This document shows positions 28,601 through 34,304 of a DNA stretch of 35,321 nt, piece by piece (within the stretch, counting starts at the first letter, position 1; every line of letters begins with the position of its first letter). The notes below the pieces were generated by a model. That model searched no databases. It was not told where the DNA came from and saw only the letters and a program-made list of their open reading frames with translations. A program made the translations under genes and the position numbers. The DNA comes from Bacteroidia bacterium (GTDB lineage Bacteria > Bacteroidota > Bacteroidia > B-17B0 > Aurantibacillaceae): positions 1 through 35,321 of the forward strand of contig JAEUTQ010000026.1 of assembly GCA_016787445.1 (NCBI GenBank), in the 5' to 3' direction.

Positions 28601-30085
28601 ACTGCGCCGGTTGACAGTAACAAAACTGAATTTAAAAATTCAGATAACTTTAAAGACATTGGCGAATTCCTGGCACGTGCTCTTATGATGATTAAAAACG
28701 TTTCGGTTACTTATCAGTTAACTAACGGAACAGGTTTACCTAACTTCAAACCAAGCTCACAATATATGGGTATGGATTTCAGAGACGGACAAGCACCGGG
28801 CTTAGGATTTGTGGCAGGTTCGCAGGAAGACATCCGGCCAAAAGCTTTAGCTAATGGTTGGTTAACCTTAGCTGAGTTTCAAACTTCCCCATATACGCGA
28901 ATGAAAACCGAAAACAAAACGTATCGCGCTAACATTGAACCTCACGGAAGTTTAAAAATTGAGTTGAACGGAACACAAAACAAGAGTTACAACTTAACCG
29001 AATTCATGCGCTGGGATCCAATTACACAACGCTATGAATTCCATGAAAGCCCTAATGAAACAGGAAACTTCAGCTCTAGCATTTTCTCTTTAGGCCGTTC
29101 GTTTAAAGACAAAGGAAATAATGTAGAATCGGAATTGTTTAAAGAATTTATTCGTACGCGTCAGGATTACGCGAGAGATTTAAGTGCTAATAATCCCAAT
29201 TCAAGCGGTCAATACACTTATTATGACTTAGCAGGAAATTTACGCACCGGTTATGATGGTTACAGCGAAACGCAGCAAGACGTTTTAATTGGAACATTCT
29301 ATGAAACCTACAGCGGTAAAAAAATCAGAAACTACAATACCAAAAATATGTTCCCGGGCTTCCCGTTACCAAACTGGACAGTAACCTGGGATGGTTTAGG
29401 AAAATTAAAAGTGTTTAAGAAAATGTTCCGCGGTATTACGCTCCGTCATAGTTATCGTTCAACTTATACAGTTGGAGGTTATTCCAACAACTTGATTTAC
29501 GGCGAGTCAAACGGTGCGCAAAGTAATCGTTCGCCAATTCAAAACCCTATTATATTCGGTACGCAACAAACATCTAACTTTAACTCTTATTACAATGTTA
29601 CCTCAGTTGTAATTAGTGAAGCCTTTGCTCCGTTAATCAAATTAGACTTACAGTTTAATAAACCGGGCTGGCAAGGTAATTTTGAAATTAAGAGAGATAA
29701 AACCGTTAACTTAAACTTAACCGGTCCGCAAATTATTGAAACAAAAGGTCAGGAATATGTGGTTGGTATTGGCTACCGTTATCCAAAATTAAGCATCAAG
29801 AAGTTGAAGATTCAAGGTAAACCATTACAAAGTGATTTAAACATTAAAGTTGACTTAAGCTACCGCCGCAACGTATCTATTGTACGCCGTATCGTTGATG
29901 AAATTAGCACACCTACTGGTGGTACTAATATTATTACCTTACGCTCGGCTATCGATTATCAGTTAACGCCAAACATTAACTTACGTTTATTCTACGATTG
30001 GATTAGAACTACGCCTCAAACTTCGGCATCCTTCCCTACTTCAAACATCAACGGAGGCTTTAGCTTGAGGATTAATTTACAATAA
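22679..30085 (+). CDS. sprA: type IX secretion translocon SprA (Sov)
   Basis: SprA, called Sov in Porphyromonas, is the giant outer-membrane barrel through which type IX substrates leave the cell. This 2468-residue protein has the family length (about 2400) and starts at GTG with a hydrophobic export segment (LLKFLVFGSTSAFLMGVVF). Recognisable parts include YRPDTYVDAEDYQDYMFRKA near residue 105, the DFNMRIQLNLIGKIGDKLKI strand pair near 205, the segment DGNSYIDDFEGSISLIDVRN near 865, and long aromatic-rich barrel strands to the end (GFSLRINLQ). The frame is unbroken. It follows ruvA by two bases and precedes gcvH, an order I recall from other members of the phylum. The presence of porZ in the same window supports an active type IX system. 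Confidence 0.96.
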   Translation: MKVKGLLKFLVFGSTSAFLMGVVFNSNANKNLFKPLYDVSGKVVLPPDTPEVKLPYNFKDNNGSQAIFDDKNPLYLENPSNIKTEVTYDPKTGNYDVSQNMGGLKYRPDTYVDAEDYQDYMFRKATHDYWRTKIKAEDINKPRKGIVPKLQVNSELFDRIFGGNTVDIRPTGTAELIFGLNRNKTLNPAIPQRQQKVTNFDFNMRIQLNLIGKIGDKLKITTSYNTEASFDWENQVKLDYTGYEDEIIKKIEAGNVSLPLNSSLITGSQSLFGIKTQLQFGRLTATTIFSQQRGKKQEVTIQGGAQTQQFNVNGDSYEANKHFFLAQYFRNNYDTWMSTLPVINTPIIINKVEVYVLNQTGSSEQTRNVVAFEDLGEDSMNVWPEFVSTSSLPSTCIFPSNYAVYDSTGIIPHNGANSLYYVMSDPVAGILKDRDGSKVSSLLASTNTASNTCNNNGQYMVQSRDFDIIYNARRLNATEYTLNTRLGFISLNQTLNNDQVLAVSFQFTYNGKVYQVGEFSDQFPDNTKSLFCKLLKGANVNVRYPTWDLMMKNVYSLGAYNLNQQDFKLDVFYNNIETGVDIPYIPFGAINGKQLIQVLDCDKLSVNGDNFADGVFDFLPGYTINPANGRIYFTSIEPFGTKLRSKFDQINDYPAANKYIFQELYDSTRVSAQQLPEKNRYKIKGSYKSASGSEISLNALNIPQGAVVVTANGVRLTENTDYTVDYTLGRVKIINESILNSGAQIKVSVESNSLFNVQQKSLMGTRLDFKVNRDLTLGGSFLRFSEKPVTQKVNTGDEPVSNIIYGVDYNYKTDAPFLTRLIDRIPLIDTKEMSSITTQGEFAQLIPGNAAAIGKDGNSYIDDFEGSISLIDVRNPSAWFLSSIPQGQPALFPEASQTDDIIVGKNRARFNWYTIDPALTRQQSGGVTPGNYNKDVYSNNLFRQVLETELFPGKTPPNGQPVVLPVFDIGFYPEERGPYNMDVTPVGGITAGMNTSNGKLNNPQSRWGGIMRRLETNDFQAANIEYVQFWLMDPFNEDYNSDTHPDMDKNNTPAGDLYINLGNVSEDIIKDGRMGYENGIPGPSNLSSNLPTVETNVAVVPTLPPLVNAFSVDQNDRAAQDVGYDGLDDDAEKAKFASVISSLPAGSAPLIDAFLNDPSSDNYHFFRGDDYDNDITYKNTLMRYSKYNNMEGNSPTEEQYKSQNAGGYPTGATTIPNIEDINRDNTLSETENYYQYRVKISKQDLDPSNVGNNFIVDAFEGVADVEGIKKTVKWYQFKIPITQFENAVGGIEGFNSIRFMRVYMKGFDRPVVLRMARFELVRSDWRRYLFDLTKPGEFLANDDNTTAFDVSAVSVQENGQKTPVNYVIPPGIQQQQNIQTTNLVLQNEQALQLRTTNLKDGDSRAVFKNLEQDMRMFKQLKMFVHAEKLNNEKLNDGDLTVFVRLGTDYNNNYYEYEIPLQLTPNGSYDGTNENDKYKVWPSANEFVIPFDLLTSKKEERNRETGKDLALTQKPWESFDGNNKITIVGNPNLGAVKSIMIGIRNPKDNGALPHSVEVWVNELRLTGFNNKGGWATTGRVQAKLADLGNVSIAGTYSKPFFGSVEKKINERSKETTLNWDFSSQVQLGKFFPAKWKVSLPFYYSYGETRIKPLFNPFEPDVQLDNLVPSDAFSDDEIRQLKFNALDYTKRKGYNFTNVRIDGLKRKNAKPMPWDISNFAVTYAYTEMFKRNVNIDHNLIKQYRANLTYGFNLQPKSWKPFSKMKIFENKWFALIKDFNLQPLPNRFGFTMDVTRNYSELLNRDITSFYTNDVNKTLTQYNKQFLINRNYDFRWDLCKALKFDYTATNEGRVLEPFGAIDTREKKDTLKQNLKGFGENISFRQAFNVNYNVPINKIPILDFASLSYRYGGTYTWTRRPFAVVDSMNIGNTIQNTNTQNFTGTFNMISLYNKIPYFKRINSGQSKAGKGLRPNEKNNTAPVDSNKTEFKNSDNFKDIGEFLARALMMIKNVSVTYQLTNGTGLPNFKPSSQYMGMDFRDGQAPGLGFVAGSQEDIRPKALANGWLTLAEFQTSPYTRMKTENKTYRANIEPHGSLKIELNGTQNKSYNLTEFMRWDPITQRYEFHESPNETGNFSSSIFSLGRSFKDKGNNVESELFKEFIRTRQDYARDLSANNPNSSGQYTYYDLAGNLRTGYDGYSETQQDVLIGTFYETYSGKKIRNYNTKNMFPGFPLPNWTVTWDGLGKLKVFKKMFRGITLRHSYRSTYTVGGYSNNLIYGESNGAQSNRSPIQNPIIFGTQQTSNFNSYYNVTSVVISEAFAPLIKLDLQFNKPGWQGNFEIKRDKTVNLNLTGPQIIETKGQEYVVGIGYRYPKLSIKKLKIQGKPLQSDLNIKVDLSYRRNVSIVRRIVDEISTPTGGTNIITLRSAIDYQLTPNINLRLFYDWIRTTPQTSASFPTSNINGGFSLRINLQ

Positions 30086-30098
30086 TATTAACCGGCAC

Positions 30099-30128
30099 TT
30101 GCAAATATTAACTAAACCTATACATTTG
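30099..30128 (+). promoter_or_regulatory. promoter for gcvH
   Basis: TTG (30099-30101), a 19-base spacer and a perfect TACATTTG (30121-30128) form the best Bacteroidota promoter in the window. It lies after the sprA stop and 17 bases before the gcvH ATG, so gcvH is transcribed independently of sprA. Confidence 0.75.
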
Positions 30129-30145
30129 TACAAAAAATTATCATT

Positions 30146-30526
30146 ATGAACTTCCCTGCAGATTTAAAATACACAAAAGACCACGAGTGGGTTAAAGTAA
30201 GCGGCAACACAGCTGTAGTTGGTATCACTGATTTCGCGCAAAAAGAATTAGGTGATATCGTTTACGTAGATATTACAACCATTGGCGAAACAGTAGAAAA
30301 AGAACAAGTGTTCGGAACTATTGAGGCTGTTAAAACTGTTTCTGATTTATTTATGCCTGTTACCGGAAAAGTATTAGAGGCGAACAAAGATATCGACTCT
30401 GCTCCTGAAAGCGTTAACAGCGACCCTTACGGAAAAGGTTGGATCATTAAAGTTGAATTATCAAATCCTTCTGATGTAGACGGATTGCTTTCTGCCGATG
30501 ATTATAAAAAATTAATCGGCGCATAA
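30146..30526 (+). CDS. gcvH: glycine cleavage system H protein
   Basis: GcvH is the lipoyl-carrying shuttle protein of the glycine cleavage complex; it moves the aminomethyl group between the P, T and L proteins. The 126 residues are the usual size. The lipoylation site is Lys63 within [16 protein letters not shown] (56-71), and the N-terminal KYTKDHEWV (8-16) is standard. The other glycine cleavage genes are not in the window. It has its own promoter and is followed by a strong intrinsic terminator that ends right at the vanZ start. Confidence 0.96.
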   Translation: MNFPADLKYTKDHEWVKVSGNTAVVGITDFAQKELGDIVYVDITTIGETVEKEQVFGTIEAVKTVSDLFMPVTGKVLEANKDIDSAPESVNSDPYGKGWIIKVELSNPSDVDGLLSADDYKKLIGA

Positions 30527-30550
30527 TTTGAAGCTTAAAAAATAATTAAC

Positions 30551-30579
30551 CGTCCCGCAATAGCGGGACGTTTTATTTT
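30551..30579 (+). terminator. intrinsic terminator after gcvH, abutting vanZ
   Basis: CGTCCCGC (30551-30558) and GCGGGACG (30563-30570) form a perfect GC-rich 8-bp stem with an AATA loop, followed by TTTTATTTT. It lies 25 bases after gcvH. The T tract runs directly into the vanZ ATG at 30580, leaving no room for a separate vanZ promoter after it. Confidence 0.92.
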
Positions 30580-30963
30580 ATGATAAAGCAACTCTTACAA
30601 CAACACGCCTATAAATTAAGCATTGGATGGGCTTTATTAATCCTTGGCCTTTGCTCCATGCCCGGACGTTTTATTCCCAGTACAAGCTGGCTCGAAATGT
30701 TGAGCTTTGATAAATGGGTTCATGCCGGAATATTTTTTGTGTTGGTTAGTCTGCTTAATTTTTCGGTTCATTTCAATCATCAAAATCATACACTGTTTTA
30801 TATCTACTTCTTACTTTCCGTTTTATATGGAGGCGCCTTAGAAATTATGCAGGCAACCGTTTTTAGCGAGCGAAGTGCAGACTGGTACGATATGATAGCA
30901 AACAGTTTTGGCTGTGTAGTTGCCCTACTCTTTAAGAAGAAACTATTAAAATGGCTTGATTAG
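30580..30963 (+). CDS. VanZ-family membrane protein
   Basis: The 127-residue protein has about four hydrophobic segments (near residues 14-28, 46-64, 69-85 and 101-120) and the family pattern MPGRFIPSTSW, then FDKWVHAGIFFVL (44-56) with a conserved aspartate, lysine and histidine, GGALEIMQ and ADWYDMIANSFG. VanZ-like proteins are widespread small membrane proteins; the original one raises teicoplanin resistance, but the general role is unknown. The terminator of gcvH sits directly before the ATG, so expression probably depends on read-through. The stop overlaps the small gene on the other strand by four bases (TTAG). Confidence 0.88.
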   Translation: MIKQLLQQHAYKLSIGWALLILGLCSMPGRFIPSTSWLEMLSFDKWVHAGIFFVLVSLLNFSVHFNHQNHTLFYIYFLLSVLYGGALEIMQATVFSERSADWYDMIANSFGCVVALLFKKKLLKWLD

Positions 30964-31124
30964 ATGGAGCCTTTAGAAGGCTTACGTACTTTTTTGTTTT
31001 TTACAAGACCCGGACAGCTATCGCATTTGTTTTTTCGCTTGAATAAAAAACATTCCTGAAACACCAGGGCAGTAAATGATAAAATCATTACAGCTATTAT
31101 ACTTCGGATGATTCGGGTTTTCAT
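30960..31124 (-). CDS. small 54-aa membrane-anchored or secreted protein with CxxC motif
   Basis: This short gene, starting with ATG at 31124, codes 54 residues. A hydrophobic segment at about residues 5-22 (IIRSIIAVMILSFTALVF) follows a basic head, so the product is a single-pass membrane or exported peptide. The tail is strongly basic and contains NKCDSCPG with Cys34 and Cys37, plus Cys25 next to the membrane. Three things support a real gene: a perfect -7 element (TATCTTTG) 17 bases before the ATG, a coherent hydrophobic/basic layout, and a stop that overlaps the convergent vanZ stop by four bases exactly as at two other junctions here. Function is unknown. Confidence 0.6.
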   Translation of the reverse strand: MKTRIIRSIIAVMILSFTALVFQECFLFKRKNKCDSCPGLVKNKKVRKPSKGSI

Positions 31125-31141
31125 TAAATAAATCTATTATT

Positions 31142-31149
31142 CAAAGATA
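31142..31149 (-). promoter_or_regulatory. candidate -7 promoter element for the small CxxC gene
   Basis: On the minus strand this reads TATCTTTG, a perfect TAnnTTTG, 17 bases before the ATG at 31124. A TTTG lies 25 bases further upstream (31175-31178), which is longer than the usual spacing, so the -33 part is doubtful. Confidence 0.45.
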
Positions 31150-31165
31150 TAATTTAGTAATTTAG
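31150..31165. repeat. tandem 8-bp repeat TAATTTAG x2
   Basis: TAATTTAG occurs twice head to tail, directly beside the minus-strand -7 box and 13 bases before the MlaE-type gene ATG. Each copy is one base from TAnnTTTG on the plus strand, so this may be a doubled -7 element for the transporter genes. Confidence 0.4.
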
Positions 31166-31178
31166 TATCTGTTACAAA

Positions 31179-31922
31179 ATGAATCTTTTTTTTCATATCG
31201 GCCGTTATTTTATGTTAATGTTCAGGGTGTTCAGCAAACCCGAGAAGTTTTCTGTTTATTGGCGTCAGATCATTTATGAAATCAACTCCATTGGTATTGG
31301 CTCTTTAACTATTGTTGCCATCATCTCTGTGTTTATGGGGGGTGTAATCACTATACAAGCAGCATTTGGATTTACAAGTCCGCTTGTGCCCTTATACGCG
31401 GTTGGATTCACTACACGTGAATCTATGTTGCTAGAGTTTTGTCCAACCATTGTAAGTTTAATTTTAGCCGGAAAAGTGGGCTCTAACATTGCTTCTGAAA
31501 TTGGTGCCATGCGGGTAACCGAACAAATTGATGCCCTCGAAATCATGGGAGTTAATTCGGCAGGTTATTTAATCTTACCCAAAATTATTGCAGCGGTTCT
31601 TATTAACCCTTTCCTAATTGCCATTAGTATGTTCTTGGGATTAGCAGGTGGTTATATCATGGGAATTTCAACAGGAGCTTGCACGTCTTATGAATATATT
31701 TTTGGTATACAGGCTTTCTTTGAGCCCTGGAAATTAAATTACTCCTTTACAAAAGTTGTCACTTTTGCTTTCATCATTACCTCTGTTGCCTCTTACTATG
31801 GATATTACACAGATGGTGGTGCATTAGAGGTTGGTAAATCAAGCACCAAGGCCGTTGTTATGACCAGCATTTTAATTTTAATTTTCAATTTAATACTTAC
31901 TCAGTTATTCTTAACACATTGA
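31179..31922 (+). CDS. mlaE: MlaE-family ABC transporter permease
   Basis: This 247-residue inner-membrane protein belongs to the MlaE family, the permease of ABC systems that move phospholipids between inner and outer membranes. Five or so hydrophobic segments are visible, and the conserved central part reads LILAGKVGSNIASEIGAMRVTEQIDALEIMG (written here from about residues 95-125 in two blocks: AGKVGSNIASEIGAMR and TEQIDALEIMG). Family members work with an MlaF ATPase and an MlaD-type MCE protein; the ATPase follows at once, overlapping by four bases (TTGA), but no MCE gene is found next to it. Lipid transport is inferred from the family. Confidence 0.9.
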   Translation: MNLFFHIGRYFMLMFRVFSKPEKFSVYWRQIIYEINSIGIGSLTIVAIISVFMGGVITIQAAFGFTSPLVPLYAVGFTTRESMLLEFCPTIVSLILAGKVGSNIASEIGAMRVTEQIDALEIMGVNSAGYLILPKIIAAVLINPFLIAISMFLGLAGGYIMGISTGACTSYEYIFGIQAFFEPWKLNYSFTKVVTFAFIITSVASYYGYYTDGGALEVGKSSTKAVVMTSILILIFNLILTQLFLTH

Positions 31923-32677
31923 TTGAAATTAAAAACATACACAAAAGCTTTGGCGACCGAAAAGTAGTGGATGATGTTTCCTTTACCTTTTATCCCGGTA
32001 AAACGAATCTAATGATTGGCGAAAGCGGATGTGGGAAAACAACCATTTTGAAATTAATGGTGGGTTTGCATGCGCTCGATAGCGGTGAGGTGTTATACTC
32101 CGGACAAAATTTTCCGGCACTGCAAGCAAAAGAAAAGCAAGAGGTTCGTAAACAAATTGGCATGTTGTTTCAGGCAGGAGCTTTGTTTGATTCACAAACA
32201 GTGGAAGAAAATGTGCGATTCCCACTAGACATGTTTACCAATTTAAGCCGCGAGGAAAAAGATGAACGCGTTAACTTTTGTTTGTCGCGTGTAAAACTGG
32301 AAGGAAGAAATAATTTGTACCCTTCGGAGTTAAGTGGCGGTATGAAAAAACGTGCTGCACTTGCCCGAGCCATTGCAAACAATCCGAAATATTTATTTTG
32401 TGATGAACCTAACTCCGGGCTTGATCCAAAAACCTCTATTGTTATCGACGAGTTAATTCAGGATATCACCCGTGAATACAATATTACTACCGTAGTAATT
32501 ACGCACGATATGAATTCCGTTTTGGAAATCGGAGAAAACATCATGTTCATTCACAAAGGGAAAAATTACTGGACCGGCACCAAAGATCAAATTTTAAAAG
32601 CCGACAATCAGGAGCTTTACAATTTTGTTTTTGCATCTGAATTCATGCAGCAAGTGTTTAAAGCTGCCAAATCATAA
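31919..32677 (+). CDS. mlaF: MlaF-type ABC transporter ATP-binding protein
   Basis: The 252-residue ATPase energises the preceding permease. Walker A is GESGCGKTT (34-42), the Q-loop lies in GMLFQAGALFDS (81-92), the ABC signature is LSGGMKKRAALARA (138-151), Walker B is YLFCDEP (158-164) with Glu163, and the switch histidine is His196 in VITHDMNS. The segment FQAGALFDSQTVEENV is typical for the MlaF branch. The start is TTG at 31919, which overlaps the permease stop as TTGA, the TTG form of the common ATGA coupling. The stop overlaps the convergent YkgJ-family gene by six bases. Confidence 0.93.
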   Translation: MIEIKNIHKSFGDRKVVDDVSFTFYPGKTNLMIGESGCGKTTILKLMVGLHALDSGEVLYSGQNFPALQAKEKQEVRKQIGMLFQAGALFDSQTVEENVRFPLDMFTNLSREEKDERVNFCLSRVKLEGRNNLYPSELSGGMKKRAALARAIANNPKYLFCDEPNSGLDPKTSIVIDELIQDITREYNITTVVITHDMNSVLEIGENIMFIHKGKNYWTGTKDQILKADNQELYNFVFASEFMQQVFKAAKS

Positions 32678-33160
32678 TTTTAATTCTCGCTTCACCTGTT
32701 CTGTTATTTTTAAAACAGCAGGACACACCAATGTGTTTTTATACGTAAGATCCATTACCTGAATCATTTTTTTTCTATCGGTATGCGGATATTCGCGACA
32801 TGCCTTTGGTCGGCTTTCGTAAATGCTGCAATAATTATCTCCATCTAAAAAGGCACAGGGCGAAGATTGCAATACGTAATCATTGTCTTCATCGATGCGT
32901 AAATATTTCTCAATGAATTGTCCGGGCTTCATTCGTAAAGCATGAGAAGCTCTTTCAATATCATTCTGATAAAAAATGGGAGAAGTGGTTTTACAGCAGT
33001 TGGCACAGGTTAAACAATCAATCTCTGAAAAAGCCTCTTCATGGGCCTCATGAAAAACCTCATCCAGGTTCTTTGGTTTCCTGAGTTTAATTTTTGCGTA
33101 AAACTGTTTGTTTTCTTTGCTGAGATTTTCAGCCTGCTTTTTAAATTGGTCTAAGTCCAC
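32672..33160 (-). CDS. YkgJ-family cysteine-cluster protein
   Basis: The 162-residue cytosolic protein has the cysteine pattern of the YkgJ/UPF0153 family (putative zinc or iron chelatase): Cys49, Cys52, Cys55 and Cys56 in CLTCANCC, Cys102, Cys111, Cys121 in SRPKACREYP, and Cys146. Eight cysteines in this order probably hold a metal or iron-sulfur cluster. The biochemical role is not established for the family. The gene starts two bases after the FtsB-like gene ends, so the two form an operon. Its TGA stop overlaps the mlaF-type stop. Confidence 0.88.
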   Translation of the reverse strand: MDLDQFKKQAENLSKENKQFYAKIKLRKPKNLDEVFHEAHEEAFSEIDCLTCANCCKTTSPIFYQNDIERASHALRMKPGQFIEKYLRIDEDNDYVLQSSPCAFLDGDNYCSIYESRPKACREYPHTDRKKMIQVMDLTYKNTLVCPAVLKITEQVKRELKL

Positions 33161-33162
33161 GA

Positions 33163-33447
33163 CTACTTTTTTACGATAACATAAACATCTTCGTTATCTT
33201 TTTTCATCAGATACTTTTCGCGGGCAAAACGTTCCAGACTTTTTTTATTTGTCTTTAAGTCCTCAATTGCATCGCGGTTATTTTTAATTTCAGCCAGATA
33301 GTATGTTTTGTCGGCACGTAATTTATTCAACTTGCCCATTAGTTCCATTTGACTAAAAACATCGTTTTTATCAAAAAAGAGCAGCCAAACAATTATGCCA
33401 ATTGTTGTTAAGAAATACTTGTTCTTTATGAATTTTATTAAAATCAT
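33163..33447 (-). CDS. FtsB/DivIC-type septum formation initiator
   Basis: This 94-residue protein has a short cytoplasmic head, one transmembrane helix at about residues 11-26 (YFLTTIGIIVWLLFFD), and a periplasmic coiled coil at about 33-75 (LMGKLNKLRADKTYYLAEI then NRDAIEDLKTNKKSLER), ending in FAREKYLMKKDNEDVYVI, a pattern typical of the FtsB/DivIC family. These proteins join FtsL and FtsQ at the division site. Assignment to FtsB versus DivIC is a matter of naming in this phylum. A perfect TAACTTTG element lies 12 bases before its ATG. The YkgJ-family gene follows after two bases. Confidence 0.88.
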   Translation of the reverse strand: MILIKFIKNKYFLTTIGIIVWLLFFDKNDVFSQMELMGKLNKLRADKTYYLAEIKNNRDAIEDLKTNKKSLERFAREKYLMKKDNEDVYVIVKK

Positions 33448-33459
33448 CTAACTTTAATT

Positions 33460-33467
33460 CAAAGTTA
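33460..33467 (-). promoter_or_regulatory. candidate -7 promoter element for the ftsB-ykgJ operon
   Basis: On the minus strand this reads TAACTTTG, a perfect TAnnTTTG, 12 bases before the FtsB-like ATG. The -33 region has only a weak GGTT. The 48-base gap to the divergent L,D-transpeptidase gene also holds an inverted repeat GTTAC/GTAAC. Confidence 0.5.
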
Positions 33468-33495
33468 CGGTATAAGTAACCGGAACCTCAGAAGT

Positions 33496-34239
33496 ATGAA
33501 AACAATTATTAATATCCTATTGTTAGTAGCGTTACTTCCATTTTTTGGAATAACACAGAATTCGTTTAAAGAACAGCAATTAAAAAACAATAGGGTTAAA
33601 AAAGCGTATCAGAATAAATGGCCGGGCATTGAAGCCGAATTAAAAACCAAAAACATTAATGCGAACGACCTGGAAGTGTTTATCCGCGTATTTAAGCACG
33701 AGAAAGAGCTCGAATTGTGGGTTAAAAACAAATCATCACAACAGTTTACACTTTATAAAAAAATCAACATTTGTGCCTCCAGTGGTGATCTAGGTCCTAA
33801 ACGCAAACAAGGTGATATGCAAGTTCCCGAAGGCATTTACGATGTGCCTTTTTTCAACCCAAGCAGCAGTTATTATCTGGCGCTTAAAGTCGGGTATCCG
33901 AATAAAAGCGATAGAATTTTAGCTACGGGTAGAGACCCGGGAGGAGACATCATGATTCACGGAAATTGTGTAACCATTGGATGTATTCCTCTGCAAGATG
34001 GCCCTGTTGAAGATGTATATTTGCTTTGTGTAGAAGCAAAAAACAAAAACAACCCCATACGTGTAGAGATTTTCCCCTGCCGCATGACCAAGGAAAACGA
34101 GAAAGTGCTATCCGCTTATTCGGCTGAACTAAATAAGTTTTGGAATGGATTAAAGCCAGCCTACACCTACTTTGAATCCAATAAAAAACCCGCCAAATAT
34201 AGTATCGATAAAGCCGGCAACTATTTGTTTATTAATTGA
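33496..34239 (+). CDS. L,D-transpeptidase (YkuD family), exported
   Basis: The enzyme forms or remodels peptidoglycan cross-links through a catalytic cysteine and acts in the periplasm. A signal peptide covers residues 1-20 (IINILLLVALLPFFGITQ). The YkuD domain spans about residues 60-195, with GDMQVPEGIYDVPFFNP (106-122) and the active-site motif HGNCVTIGC at 155-163: His155 and Cys163 are the expected catalytic pair. There is no LysM or other wall-binding domain. The 247-residue size fits the small murein L,D-transpeptidase group common in Bacteroidota. Two more envelope genes follow closely on the same strand. Confidence 0.92.
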   Translation: MKTIINILLLVALLPFFGITQNSFKEQQLKNNRVKKAYQNKWPGIEAELKTKNINANDLEVFIRVFKHEKELELWVKNKSSQQFTLYKKINICASSGDLGPKRKQGDMQVPEGIYDVPFFNPSSSYYLALKVGYPNKSDRILATGRDPGGDIMIHGNCVTIGCIPLQDGPVEDVYLLCVEAKNKNNPIRVEIFPCRMTKENEKVLSAYSAELNKFWNGLKPAYTYFESNKKPAKYSIDKAGNYLFIN

Positions 34240-34292
34240 GAAATGTAAGCTCAAAAGCTGAGCATTATCATTATTTTGATATCCTCAATGCT

Positions 34293-34300
34293 TACATTTG
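34293..34300 (+). promoter_or_regulatory. candidate -7 element four bases before the outer-membrane protein start
   Basis: TACATTTG is a perfect TAnnTTTG, but TTTG at 34275-34278 is only 14 bases upstream, so the -33 part is poor. Four bases separate the box from the GTG at 34305, the same spacing as between the nadK box and ATG. Confidence 0.4.
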
Positions 34301-34304
34301 TTTT

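Noticed and set aside
34236..34304. TTG start for the outer-membrane protein, overlapping the L,D-transpeptidase stop as TTGA
   Set aside because: It would put 23 residues before the signal peptide and cross a perfect -7 box. It is not fully excluded, since mlaE/mlaF use the same TTGA overlap.
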